A stretch of DNA of 64,000 nucleotides from Neisseria sicca (GCF_017753665.1 NZ_CP072524.1:1302001-1366000); one strand, 5' to 3'; shown: positions 43,101 to 51,982, counted from the first letter of the stretch. The notes: generated by a model from the letters alone, not told the origin. Numbers and translations: made by a program.

Positions 43101-43315
43101 CGTTTTTTTGTGTATATACGCTTTTTTGTGTGGGCGCATGACCGACAGAGTCGATACAAACAAAAGCCACCCGAAAGGCAATATCGGACGGCTGGAAGAA
43201 TAGGGCAAACACCAGCCCACAAGACGGCGCGTGATTGCTGGTGTTACAATCCGACCATATTTCACAGCTTGGCAGAAATACCACAAAACACCCCTGAAAA
43301 ATTTTGACTTTGACA

Positions 43316-43344
43316 AATTTACGGTATTTTTTACGGTATTTTGC
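43316..43344. promoter_or_regulatory. Possible integrase arm sites at the right end
   Basis: AATTTACGGTATTTTTTACGGTATT repeats the ACGGTATTTT motif twice and matches the copy just before the integrase at 34831. It lies about 70 bp inside attR. Confidence 0.5.
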
Positions 43345-43397
43345 AATCTATTAAAAATTTAATTAAATAAAAACAATATATTATCTATTCAATTCAA

Positions 43398-43480
43398 GAC
43401 TCTCCGTCGCCCAACATACAAAAACGCTTAGAAATTCTAAGCGTTTTTTTTCGTTTAATCCCGTCTAATGCCATTAACCA
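43398..43480 (+). repeat. attR and junction with a second element
   Basis: A degenerate tRNA-Leu 3' end (CTCTCCGTC, 43400-43408) is followed by the 29-bp att core at 43411-43439, the tRNA-type terminator copy (43418-43449) and CGTTTAATCCCGTCTAAT. Homology with the left end continues up to and into the truncated integrase. Confidence 0.8.
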
Positions 43481-43619
43481 ATCCTTGTAAATGCAAGGGT
43501 TTCAGACTTCTTTATATTCCATTGTTTTCTTTTGGGCTACATAACGCCGTCTAATTTAATCTAATTGAATCAACCAAAATCAGGGGGGATGATTCGGGGT
43601 ATCTGAAAATACCCCCACT

Positions 43620-43817
43620 ATGCCGCTGAATGACCGACAAATCAAAAACGCCAAGCCCGCCGAAACAGGGAAAAAGACCAAGATGTTTGACGGCGGCGGC
43701 TTATATCTTGAAGTTACCCCAGCAGGCGGGAAAGTTTTCCGCCTGAAATACCGTATAGACGGCAAAAAGAAAACACTGACTAAAAGCACTGAGACTGCTG
43801 TTCTTTGTGGCGTGTAG
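43620..43817 (+). pseudogene. Truncated tyrosine integrase of a second element
   Basis: Only the first 60 or so residues remain: LNDRQIKNAKPAETGKKTKM, then GGGLYLEVTPAGGKVFRLKY and RIDGKKKTLT, the DUF4102 arm-binding domain. The frame then leaves the family and stops. Core-binding and catalytic domains are absent. It is about 65% identical by eye to the start of the intact integrase, so it is a diverged relative, not a copy. Confidence 0.88.
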
Positions 43818-43954
43818 AACAATCAGAAAGAACCAATACTTAAATCCGCCTTACTTAGCCATTTGTCAGGGTTTTAAGGTAGGTATTTCTTGTACATCAG
43901 GTCAGTTAAATAAAGAACCGGCTACATCATCTTCGATTAATTTGATTAACAAAA

Positions 43955-43992
43955 TTAAAAATGCCGTCTGATTTTTCAGGAGGCATTTTTAA
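43955..43992 (-). terminator. Terminator of the NodT-type channel gene
   Basis: AAAAATGCC pairs with GGCATTTTT around a degraded DUS loop; on the minus strand it ends in U-rich sequence. Confidence 0.7.
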
Positions 43993-44003
43993 ATTGCTCA
44001 TTC

Positions 44004-45386
44004 CTACTTCGGCGTATAACGTCCCGCCATCGCTTTATACACCATGTTTTCGTATTTCAGCGTTTCGTACCGCTGGTTCAATACGTTTTGGGCGGAGCCG
44101 TATTCTGTACTCAACGCTTCCAGCCAGTATTTCAGCTCGTTTTTGCCGTGTTGGTAGCGCACTTGGTAGTAGCGGCTGTTTTTCTTGTCCAAGGCGTAAC
44201 GCTGCTCTTGGTTGTTAAGCGCGGCTTGGGCGTTTTGGTAGGCGAGGTAGTTGGTGTTGACTTCGTTCAGCGCGGTAGTCAGAGCTTTTTCAAAGTCGAG
44301 TTTGGCGCTGTCGAAATTGGCTTGGGTGGTTTTGTCTTTCCACTTCATGGTCTGCCAGTTGAGGAACGGCAGGTTGATGGTGGCGGAGCCGCCCAAGAGC
44401 GGGATATTAAACGTGCTTTTGGCTTTTTCAGACGACGTGCTCAAGCTTGCGCCCAAGGTAATCGAGGGATACCAACTGCGTTTTTGCGCTTCGACGGATT
44501 GGAGCGAGGATTGCAGGCGGTATTCGGCGGCGCGCAGGTCGGGGCGGTTCGCCAACACGGTAATCGGTACGTCGAGGTTCACGCCTTTGACGGACGGCAG
44601 GCGGTATTGCGCGGGGGCGGCGGCGATGGCTTCGTTCGGTTTGAGGTTGAGCAGGTTGCGTAACACCTGTTTTTGCGTGTCGAGGCTGTTTTTCAGGGAA
44701 ATCAGGTTGTTTTGCGCGCTCAAGAGTGATTGTTTCGCCTGCGTCGGCTGGCTGGAATCGGCTCTGCCGTAGCGGAACTTGGCTTCGGCAATGCGGTTGA
44801 TTTCCTGATATTGCTTGAGGGATTTTTGCGCCAATTCAATGGCTTCGTTGAGATAGGCGATGTTGAAATAGGCGTCGGCGACATTGTTAATCAAAGTCAG
44901 GCGCGTGTTCGCCATATCCTGCCGCGTGGCTTGGTATTCCCACACTTGCGCGTCGGCGGTGGCACTGAGTTTGCGCCACAAATCCAATTCGTAGCTCAAG
45001 CCGAGCTGGCTGCTGAAGGTGTTGCCGTGGCTGCCGGTTTTCAGATTTTTGGATGTGGACGCGCCCACCGAGCCACTGAACGACGGCACCAAATCCGCCC
45101 CCAAAATATTCGCCTGATACAGGGCTTTATTGACGCTGATGGCAGCCTGTTTCAAATCGATATTGTTTTCCAAAGCCTGCGCCATCAGGGCGTTGAGCTG
45201 CGGGCTTTGGTAGATTTCCCACCAGTTGCCGTTCACATCGTAGCGTTCGGCGGCCTCCGCCGCGCTCATCACCTGCCCTGTCGATTCTAGTGTGAGGTTT
45301 TGGTCGGCGCTGTGGACGGCGCACGCGCTTAAGGCAAGGGCGAGCGACAGGGATAATGCCTTCTGAAAAAAAGGTTTTTTCTGCAT
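44004..45386 (-). CDS. NodT-family outer-membrane efflux lipoprotein
   Basis: 460 residues. Lipoprotein signal (LALALSACAV, Cys about 22) then two OEP/TolC repeats (about 55-245 and 265-455), with the family motif NRPDLRAAEYRLQSSLQSVE near 285-304 and LPFLNWQTMKWK. A trimeric TolC-like exit channel for a tripartite pump. The nearest inner components are macA/macB 1.6-6 kb upstream on the same strand. It could be MtrE-like; in other Neisseria MacAB uses MtrE. Confidence 0.88.
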   Translation of the reverse strand: MQKKPFFQKALSLSLALALSACAVHSADQNLTLESTGQVMSAAEAAERYDVNGNWWEIYQSPQLNALMAQALENNIDLKQAAISVNKALYQANILGADLVPSFSGSVGASTSKNLKTGSHGNTFSSQLGLSYELDLWRKLSATADAQVWEYQATRQDMANTRLTLINNVADAYFNIAYLNEAIELAQKSLKQYQEINRIAEAKFRYGRADSSQPTQAKQSLLSAQNNLISLKNSLDTQKQVLRNLLNLKPNEAIAAAPAQYRLPSVKGVNLDVPITVLANRPDLRAAEYRLQSSLQSVEAQKRSWYPSITLGASLSTSSEKAKSTFNIPLLGGSATINLPFLNWQTMKWKDKTTQANFDSAKLDFEKALTTALNEVNTNYLAYQNAQAALNNQEQRYALDKKNSRYYQVRYQHGKNELKYWLEALSTEYGSAQNVLNQRYETLKYENMVYKAMAGRYTPK

Positions 45387-45461
45387 ATCGTATCTTTCGG
45401 GTTAAGGTTTCAGACGACCTGAAAAGTAGCGAGGTCGTCTGAACAATCTCATTGGCTGCGT

Positions 45462-45752
45462 TTATTTATCGGCTAAAAACGCTTTTCGCTGTTCCGTGAA
45501 ATGCCACCACGGCTTCGGTTCGTTCCCCTGCATAAAATCGACCAGCGACAGAAAAATGTCGATCATGCAGGGATCGTGTCGGGTTGCGGTCAGGCTGCAC
45601 AGGCGGTCGTACATTTCGTAAGCGTCCTGCCCCGCCAAATCCTGCGGCTGCGTGATGCCGAGCAAAGCCAAATCCTCCGCCACGGCTTTGCCGACATTGG
45701 GCAGGTCGGTCAGCGTGTTCAGCTTGCTTCGTCGTACTTTGTCGGGGTTCAT
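45462..45752 (-). CDS. Cdd1-like helix-hairpin-helix protein
   Basis: 96 residues. The HhH motif LTDLPNVGKAVAEDLALLGI leads into DPCMIDIFLSLVDFMQGNEP and PWWHFTEQRKA, the pattern of the pathogenicity-locus/Cdd1 family (PF11731). Possible DNA or protein binding; function unproven. A Correia element starts about 50 bp upstream of its start codon. Confidence 0.78.
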   Translation of the reverse strand: MNPDKVRRSKLNTLTDLPNVGKAVAEDLALLGITQPQDLAGQDAYEMYDRLCSLTATRHDPCMIDIFLSLVDFMQGNEPKPWWHFTEQRKAFLADK

Positions 45753-45799
45753 GTTTTAGCCTTTGGTTTGGAGGTCGTCTGAAAACCTGAAAGCGGATG

Positions 45800-45954
45800 T
45801 ATAGTGGATTAAATTTAAACCAGTACGGCGCTGCCTCGCCTTAGCTCAAAGAGAACGATTCTCTAAGGTGCTGAAGCACCAAGTGAATCGGTTCCGTACT
45901 ATCTGTACTGTCCATGGCTTCTTCGCCTTGTCCTGATTTAGTTAATCCACTATA
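45800..45954. repeat. Correia element, long class
   Basis: 155 bp with TATAGTGGATTAA inverted termini and the central AGAGAACGATTCTCT plus GGTGCTGAAGCACC palindromes of the full-length class, which is known to bind IHF. It lies upstream of the Cdd1-like gene. The rest of 45753-46064 holds a DUS and no gene. Confidence 0.93.
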
Positions 45955-46064
45955 TGTTGTGGGTTCGGACGATCTTCGGTCTGTTTTCGCAATGTATTGT
46001 GTGAACTGTGTATTCGGTATCTCGTCGGGCAGCCAGACCCGACTTTTGCTGTTTTCAGACGACC

Positions 46065-46739
46065 TTATTTATCCAAACGCAGCAGCGGGCCGCCTGCTTT
46101 CTCTACCGCCGTTTGATAGGCGGGGTCGTTTTCGATGCGCTGCAAATAGGCGCGGATGTTGGGATAGTCCGCCAATCCGAAGCGGTCGGCGGCGGCTTGC
46201 AGCGGGTAACTCATCATGATGTCGGCGCCGCTGAGTTGGTTACTGACCAGCCAGTCTTTGCCGTTTAATTCGTTTTCGACATAGGCTAGATGCAGGGCGG
46301 CTTGCGGCTCGATAAAGCCGTTTTTGACGTTGCCGCTGATTTTGCGTGCGACGGGTTTAATGAAAAACGGTATGGGGGCGTTTTCTATTTTGCGGAACAC
46401 CAGCCCGAGCAAAAGCAAGGGCATCAGCGAACCTTCGGCATAGTGCAGCCAGCGTTGGTAATGCCAGTAATCTTGGCTGCCGCGTTCGGGCATGAAGCGT
46501 CCGCCGCCGTAGGTTTGAATCAGGTAGTCGGTAATCGCGCCGCTTTCGTTGAGTATGAATCCGTCGTCGTCGATGACGGGGGACTTGCCCAGCGGGTGTA
46601 CGGCTTTGAGTTCGTCGGGCGCAAGCAGGGTTTCGAGATGACGCGCGTAGGTTTTGATTTGATACGGTGCGCCGATGAGTTCGAGCAGCCAGACGATGCG
46701 CAGGGCGCGGGACTGTGCCAATACATGTAGGGTAATCAT
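46065..46739 (-). CDS. Glutathione S-transferase family protein
   Basis: 224 residues. ITLHVLAQSRALRIVWLLEL opens the thioredoxin-like half, NESGAITDYLIQTYG (about 63) has the glutathione-contact ESGA turn, and the C-terminal helical half ends DPAYQTAVEKAGGPLL. It belongs to the group of fungal-like/bacterial GSTs of unknown substrate. A long-class Correia element lies 20 bp upstream. Confidence 0.85.
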   Translation of the reverse strand: MITLHVLAQSRALRIVWLLELIGAPYQIKTYARHLETLLAPDELKAVHPLGKSPVIDDDGFILNESGAITDYLIQTYGGGRFMPERGSQDYWHYQRWLHYAEGSLMPLLLLGLVFRKIENAPIPFFIKPVARKISGNVKNGFIEPQAALHLAYVENELNGKDWLVSNQLSGADIMMSYPLQAAADRFGLADYPNIRAYLQRIENDPAYQTAVEKAGGPLLRLDK

Positions 46740-46759
46740 TAGGTTTTCCTCGGTGTGTG

Positions 46760-46915
46760 TATAGTGGATTAACTTTAAACCAGTACGGCGTTGCCTCGCT
46801 TTAGCTCAAAGAGAACGATTCTCTAAGGTGCTGAAGCACCAAGTGAATCGGTTCCGTACTATCTGTACTGTCTATGGCTTCGTCGCCTTGTCCTGATTTT
46901 TGTTAATCCACTATA
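46760..46915. repeat. Correia element, long class
   Basis: 156 bp, nearly identical to the copy at 45800 and in the same orientation. It separates macB from the GST gene and may provide the GST promoter. Confidence 0.93.
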
Positions 46916-46986
46916 TATTCATTGTGATGACAATATCCAAACGGGATTTTCAGACGACCTTTGGGGTTTGGAGGTCGTCTGAAACT

Positions 46987-48924
46987 TTAATCCTTAGACA
47001 AGGCGTCAATCGGGTTGAGTTTGGAGGCTTTGTTGGCGGGCATAAAACCGAACGCCACGCCGATAGCTGTCGAGCAGACAACCGCGCCGATGACGGAGCC
47101 GATGGAAATTTCCATCGGAAATTCGGTGACGAAATGGTTGAACACAAGGCTGATGAGCGTGGACAGCCCTACTCCGACCAAGCCGCCGATGATACAGATT
47201 AAGACCGCTTCGATCAGGAATTGTTGCAGGATGTTGTTGCGCCGCGCGCCGATCGCCATACGCACGCCGATTTCTTTGGTGCGCTCGGTTACGGACACCA
47301 GCATGATGTTCATCACGCCGATACCGCCGACCACCAATGAAATCAGGGCGATGGAGGAAATCAGCAGTTTCATCGTGCCGGTAGTGGTTTCAACCATTTG
47401 CTTGATGCTGTCGCTGTTGTTCATGAAAAAGTCTTCCGTACCGTGCCGCGTTTTGAGCAGCTCGGTCAGTCCTTTTTCGGCGACTTGGGTGTTGGCGTCG
47501 TCTTTGATTTTGACGGTAATCGAGTTGGTGTGGCTCTCGCCGGTAATTTGGTGCATCACGGTCGTATAGGGCGACCAAAGCATCAATACATCGGAATTGC
47601 CAAAAGAGTTTTCTTCTTTTTGCATCACACCGATGACGGTCAGCGGGCGTTTGTTGAAGAGTACGGTCTTGCCCAACGGATCGACATCCGTGCCGAAGAG
47701 TTTTTCTTTGGTGTTTTGGTCAATCACGACGACTTGCGCGTCTTCTTTCACATCGCCCTCGTCAAACAGGCGACCTGATTCCAGCTTCAGCCCGCGCACG
47801 TCGAAATATTGTTCGCCCACGCCGTACAGCGAGGCGGTCAGGTCGGTGTTGCGGTAGGTCAGCGTGCCGCCGGAGGTCGTCTGCGGCGTGGCGGAAGCGA
47901 CGTAGCTTTGCTTGGCGATGACTTTAGCGTCGTCAATGGTGAGGGTTTTAATCCTGCCGCTGCGCCTGTCGCCGAAACCGCGTCCGGGGAAGATGCTGAT
48001 GGTGTTCGTCCCCATCGCGCTGATGTCGGAGAGGATTTTCTTCTCAGAACCGTTGCCCAAAGCGACGACGGACACGACCGAGGCAATGCCGATGATGATG
48101 CCGAGCATGGTCAGGAGCGAACGCATTTTGTGCGCCATAATCGCCTGCACCGACATTTTGAAGGCTTCAACGAATTGGTCGTAATAAAACAGCCACGAAG
48201 ATTTTTCTTTGATGCGTTCGATTTTGCTTTCAGGGATTTCGGGATTTTTTGAACTGTCGGAGATGATTTCGCCGTCGCGGATTTCGATGATGCGGTTGGC
48301 GATGGCGGCGATACCGGGATCGTGCGTCACCATAATCACGGTATGCCCTTCTTTATGCAGCTTTTGGATGATTTCGATGACGTTTTTGCCGCTGGCGGTA
48401 TCGAGCGCGCCGGTCGGTTCGTCAGCGAAGATGATTTCGCCGCCGTTCATCAGGGCGCGGGCGATGGAGACGCGCTGCTGCTGACCGCCGGAAAGTTCGC
48501 TGGGTCTGTTGCCTTCTTTACCTTCCAAACCCAAATCATGCAACAATTTTTCCGCACGATTAGAACGCTCTTTGCCGCCCATGCCCATATACACGGCAGG
48601 CAGGGCGACGTTATCCCGCGCCGTCAGCGAGCCTAACAAGTTGTAGCGTTGGAAAATAAAGCCGAAGCGTTCGCGCCGCAATGCCGCCAGCTCGTCCGGC
48701 TCCATTTTGGCGGTTTCGATGCCGTCGATTTGATACGAACCCGAAGTCGCGCTATCCAAGCAGCCGAGGATGTTCATCAGCGTGGATTTGCCCGAACCGG
48801 ACTGCCCGATGATGGCGACGAAATCGCCCTTCTCTATCGACAGGCTGACATCTTTCAAAACATGAACGCGGTTCGCGCCGCTGCCGAAGTAGCGGTTGAT
48901 GTTTTTACATTCGATTAAGCTCAT
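46987..48924 (-). CDS. macB: MacB ABC transporter/permease
   Basis: 645 residues. The N-terminal ABC domain has Walker A AIIGQSGSGKSTLMNILG (about 37-54), signature LSGGQQQRVSIARAL (about 144) and Walker B EIIFADEPTGALD. Membrane helix 1 is near 275, then a large periplasmic domain, then three C-terminal helices (about 525-640). Exports macrolides or other substrates with MacA and a TolC-type channel. macA lies upstream, separated by a DUS hairpin. Confidence 0.95.
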   Translation of the reverse strand: MSLIECKNINRYFGSGANRVHVLKDVSLSIEKGDFVAIIGQSGSGKSTLMNILGCLDSATSGSYQIDGIETAKMEPDELAALRRERFGFIFQRYNLLGSLTARDNVALPAVYMGMGGKERSNRAEKLLHDLGLEGKEGNRPSELSGGQQQRVSIARALMNGGEIIFADEPTGALDTASGKNVIEIIQKLHKEGHTVIMVTHDPGIAAIANRIIEIRDGEIISDSSKNPEIPESKIERIKEKSSWLFYYDQFVEAFKMSVQAIMAHKMRSLLTMLGIIIGIASVVSVVALGNGSEKKILSDISAMGTNTISIFPGRGFGDRRSGRIKTLTIDDAKVIAKQSYVASATPQTTSGGTLTYRNTDLTASLYGVGEQYFDVRGLKLESGRLFDEGDVKEDAQVVVIDQNTKEKLFGTDVDPLGKTVLFNKRPLTVIGVMQKEENSFGNSDVLMLWSPYTTVMHQITGESHTNSITVKIKDDANTQVAEKGLTELLKTRHGTEDFFMNNSDSIKQMVETTTGTMKLLISSIALISLVVGGIGVMNIMLVSVTERTKEIGVRMAIGARRNNILQQFLIEAVLICIIGGLVGVGLSTLISLVFNHFVTEFPMEISIGSVIGAVVCSTAIGVAFGFMPANKASKLNPIDALSKD

Positions 48925-48958
48925 AAGTGTTTCCGACCGATAATGATGTATGGAGTGG

Positions 48959-49012
48959 AAAGGTCGTCTGAAAGGGGAGTTTTGCTAACAAACAAAACTT
49001 TCAGACGACCTA
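48959..49012. terminator. DUS-pair hairpin between macA and macB
   Basis: Facing DUS copies whose arms extend through AAAGGGGAGTTTTG/CAAAACTTT. It lies inside the macAB operon and may reduce read-through into macB. Confidence 0.55.
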
Positions 49013-49020
49013 TTGCCTAT

Positions 49021-50202
49021 TTATCTCGGCGGACCGCCCTGCATGGCGCGTTGTGCCGCTTCAGCCTGCTCCGCCGCGCTCATTTCCGACATCACTACCT
49101 TGTCACCTTCTTTCAAACCGCTTTTCACTTCGGTATTCATACTGTCTTTCAGACCGACCGTAATCTCGCGTTCCGAAGCTTTACCGTCCGCGCCCAAAAC
49201 GCTGACAAACGATTTGCCGTCGTGTTTTTTAATCGTCAGCGTCGGCACGAGCAAAACGTTTTTCACGCTGTTGATTTCAATCGTATTCTGCGTGGTCATA
49301 CCGATGGAAAGTTTGCCGTCGGGGTTAGGCACCAAAGCGCGGGCGTAGTAGTAAATCGCATTGGAAGTCGTGTCCGTGCTGGTGGTGTAGCTGCCCAGCG
49401 ACATCGTGGTCAAGCCCGGGTCGACGCTGTCAAGCTTCGCCTTAATCGGCGTATCCGGTTCGGACAGAATCGTAAACGAAATATCCTGCCCCGCTTTGAC
49501 CTTGGTAATATCGCCTTCGGCAATCTGCATTTTGTTCAACATCGTATCCAGATTCGCCAACTGGATAATCGTCGGCGTGGACTGTACCGCGTTCACCGTC
49601 TGTCCTTCTTCCACCGGAATCGCCACCACCGTACCGTCCATCGTCGCGGTAATGCGGGTATAGCCCAATTCCGATTCGGCGGTATTAATGGAAATTTTGG
49701 TTTGCTTGATGGAAGCCTTCAGCTCGGCAACGTTTGCCTTAGCCGCGGCCAGCGCATCCTTCGCGCTTTCCAAATCCTCTTTGGACGTCGCGTTTTCCTT
49801 CCACAAAGCCGCCTCGCGCTTGTATTTCTTCTCCGCGCTGTTCAGCGCAATTTCGGCAGAAACCAACTTCGCCTGATACGTTTCCAGCTTGGATTTTTCC
49901 GTATTCAGCGTGTTCACCTGAGTGGTCGAATTGATTTCCGCAATCAAATCGCCCTTTTTAACCTGCTGTCCGAGCTTGACGTACAGCTTCTTAATCTGCC
50001 CCGAAGCCTGCGCGCCCACCGACACCAGATTCGACGGCGAAATCTCGCCCGTAGCGGATACCGTCTGGCTGATGTCGCCGCGTTTGACCGTTTCCGTGAT
50101 GTAAGAAGTTTGAGGTTCGGGCTGGAAATAAGACCACGCAGCAAACCCAAGCACCGCAGCAACCGTTATTCCAACCGTCCATTTATTAATGATTTTTGCC
50201 AT
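49021..50202 (-). CDS. macA: MacA periplasmic adaptor
   Basis: 393 residues. Single N-terminal membrane anchor (about 9-24), lipoyl half-motif (ISPSNLVSVGAQASGQIKKL near 53), a long alpha-hairpin coiled coil (about 105-170), then beta-barrel (GYTRITATMDGTVVAIPVEE near 200) and membrane-proximal domains. Ends with a flexible Gln/Ala-rich tail. It joins MacB to the outer-membrane channel. The 331-bp gap to the divergent pilin gene is AT-rich and holds both promoters. Confidence 0.94.
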   Translation of the reverse strand: MAKIINKWTVGITVAAVLGFAAWSYFQPEPQTSYITETVKRGDISQTVSATGEISPSNLVSVGAQASGQIKKLYVKLGQQVKKGDLIAEINSTTQVNTLNTEKSKLETYQAKLVSAEIALNSAEKKYKREAALWKENATSKEDLESAKDALAAAKANVAELKASIKQTKISINTAESELGYTRITATMDGTVVAIPVEEGQTVNAVQSTPTIIQLANLDTMLNKMQIAEGDITKVKAGQDISFTILSEPDTPIKAKLDSVDPGLTTMSLGSYTTSTDTTSNAIYYYARALVPNPDGKLSIGMTTQNTIEINSVKNVLLVPTLTIKKHDGKSFVSVLGADGKASEREITVGLKDSMNTEVKSGLKEGDKVVMSEMSAAEQAEAAQRAMQGGPPR

Positions 50203-50483
50203 AACTGACTTTCTGATTCATCCATTTCATCTGTTCAATCCGGCATCCGACTCATGTCGCATAATCCCAACACTTATCCGCCGAAAACGCGCCGAAAACG
50301 CTGAAAACGGGCAGATTTTACTGCAAGCCTTTACTCCAGCCAAGTCAACGGCAAATCAAATAAAATCATAATAAATTGTTTTATAATCATTTTATAAAAA
50401 ACCATTTCCAAGATATTGCAACGCATTTACATATTTTCCCAATCCTGAAATTTATCCAAACATTCAAAATGGGAGAAAAGAAC

Positions 50484-50489
50484 TATAAT
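50484..50489 (+). promoter_or_regulatory. Candidate -10 box for the pilin-like gene
   Basis: TATAAT 45 bp before the start codon in an AT-rich gap; no good -35 is visible (CATTCA at the right distance). Confidence 0.35.
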
Positions 50490-50533
50490 TACAGTCTGAA
50501 TTCCCGCCCATACAATAAAAATTACGACATATC

Positions 50534-50965
50534 ATGAAAAACACATTACAAAAAGGCTTCACGCTTGTCGAGCTGCTCATCGTCATCGTCATCCTCGCCA
50601 TCCTTGCCACCCTTGCCTATCCGTCCTACGAACGCTTTATCCGTAAAAGCCGTTTGGAGAACGTCCGTTCCGAGCTCATGATCAATGCCCATAATCTCGA
50701 ACGCTTCTACGCGCAAAACCGTACGTTTGAGAAGTTCCCGGCAACAGACCTGGTTCAAAACGAATACTTCACCATCCAGTTTTTCAACTATCAAAACACC
50801 CAAAAAGGGAAAGAGAATCCGTCCGCCTCGGGCTTCCTGCTCGAAGCCAAGCCGAATGACGGATACAAAAGCAAAGAGGCCTGCTCCGTCTATCTCGACA
50901 GCGACGGTATCTTTTGGGCAAGCAATGCAGATTGCCCCGGATATGAACACATAGATCAAAAATAA
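50534..50965 (+). CDS. Type IV pilin-like protein (ComP/PilE type)
   Basis: 143 residues. Short leader ending in KG/FTLVELL, the prepilin-peptidase site with Glu5, then a hydrophobic helix (LIVIVILAILATLAYPSY). The following SRLENVRSELMINAHNLERF resembles the ComP/PilE amphipathic helix. One C-terminal Cys pair (EACSVYL and NADCPGY) forms a D-region loop. ComP is the DUS receptor for transformation, but meningococcal ComP has four cysteines as I recall, so this is a minor pilin whose role is open. Monocistronic by context. Confidence 0.8.
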   Translation: MKNTLQKGFTLVELLIVIVILAILATLAYPSYERFIRKSRLENVRSELMINAHNLERFYAQNRTFEKFPATDLVQNEYFTIQFFNYQNTQKGKENPSASGFLLEAKPNDGYKSKEACSVYLDSDGIFWASNADCPGYEHIDQK

Positions 50966-51001
50966 TCCGAACCCTCTGCCGCTATTTTTATCCGTTCATA
51001 A

Positions 51002-51049
51002 AAAAGGTCGTCTGAAAAACTTGTTCAAGATTTTCAGACGACCTTTTCA
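51002..51049. terminator. DUS-pair terminator after the pilin gene
   Basis: Inverted DUS extended by AAAAAC/GATTTTC arms, T4 at the end. Confidence 0.7.
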
Positions 51050-51092
51050 TCATCAGCTAAAATCCGCTATTTCCAAGTGAGGAAACCACATT

Positions 51093-51842
51093 ATGAACAT
51101 CACCCCTGTCAAAGCCCTGAACGACAACTACATCTGGATGATTCAAGACGGCAATCACGCCGCCTGCATCGATCCGTCCGATGCCACGCCGGTTTTGGTA
51201 TTCCTCGTCCGCAACCGCCTGATGCTGGCGCAAACGTGGATTACCCATCTGCATCACGACCATATCGGCGGAGTTCAATCCCTTAAAAACGGTTTTATGG
51301 AATCGCCCGTGTACGGCGAGGCGGATATTGACTTGGCAACGCATACGGTTACGGCGGGTACGCAGTTTCCCTTCGGCGACGGGCTGGTTACCGTGTGGGC
51401 GACGCCCGGCCATACCGACCGCCACGTCAGCTATCTTTTGGAAAACGCCGAAGGTTTACACGTTTTCTGCGGCGACACATTATTCTCTGCCGGCTGCGGC
51501 AGGGTGTTTACGGGAACGATAGAAGAGTTGTACGACAGTTTCCAAAGATTCAATCAGTTGCCCAAAGACACGCTATTTTATCCTGCGCATGAATACACCG
51601 CCGCCAACCTGCGTTTCGCCGAATTTATCGAACCGGAGAATCCCGATATTCAAGCGGCTTTACGCGCGGCGGAACATACGCCGACCCTGCCCGTAACCCT
51701 TGCGCATGAACGCAAAATCAATCCGTTTTTACGGGTCGATTTGCCCCAAGTCCGCGAACGGGTTGAGGAATTGGCAGGGAAGCGATTGAACAACGGTTTG
51801 GAAGTGTTCGCGGCGCTGCGGGAATTGAAAAACCGGTTTTAG
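51093..51842 (+). CDS. gloB: Hydroxyacylglutathione hydrolase (glyoxalase II)
   Basis: 249 residues. Metallo-beta-lactamase fold with WITHLHHDHIGGVQ (HxHxDH, about 48-61), ATPGHTDRHVSY (His, about 107), FCGDTLFSAGCGR (Asp) and PAHEYTAANLRF (His). Releases lactate and glutathione from S-lactoylglutathione; pairs with gloA at 25426. Confidence 0.96.
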   Translation: MNITPVKALNDNYIWMIQDGNHAACIDPSDATPVLVFLVRNRLMLAQTWITHLHHDHIGGVQSLKNGFMESPVYGEADIDLATHTVTAGTQFPFGDGLVTVWATPGHTDRHVSYLLENAEGLHVFCGDTLFSAGCGRVFTGTIEELYDSFQRFNQLPKDTLFYPAHEYTAANLRFAEFIEPENPDIQAALRAAEHTPTLPVTLAHERKINPFLRVDLPQVRERVEELAGKRLNNGLEVFAALRELKNRF

Positions 51843-51982
51843 GTCGTCTGAAAACTCAATCCAGCCAATTCAAACCAAAGCAATTGATCCCTTATCCCGT
51901 CGCTGTATAAACACAGACGGGAATGACAGCCCTTTTATTTCAATCGGCCATAAAACCTGCGTTCCACTCTATTGCAGGGATT

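Larger units (their letters stand above)
34650..43411 (+). mobile_element. Phage-satellite-like integrative island (about 8.8 kb)
   Basis: Bounded by 29-bp att direct repeats, the left one in tRNA-Leu. All genes read in one direction: integrase, coiled-coil protein, AlpA-like, HTH, coiled-coil protein, terminase-small-like, small unknowns, primase, DUF927 ATPase, then a gene-free iteron block. There are no structural, portal, large terminase, lysis or conjugation genes. The set matches PICI/P4-type satellites; mobility and helper are inferred. Confidence 0.8.

Noticed and set aside
42956..43346. Open frames in the island's right-end block
   Set aside because: They cross the iterons, have no ribosome sites, and their residues reflect repeat translation.
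34650..43411. Decayed complete prophage or conjugative element
   Set aside because: No portal, capsid, tail, lysis, relaxase or type IV secretion gene or fragment is seen; gene packing is tight and intact rather than eroded.
48943..50208. 421-codon open frame opposite macA
   Set aside because: Arg/His/Phe-rich antisense shadow of a recognised adaptor protein.
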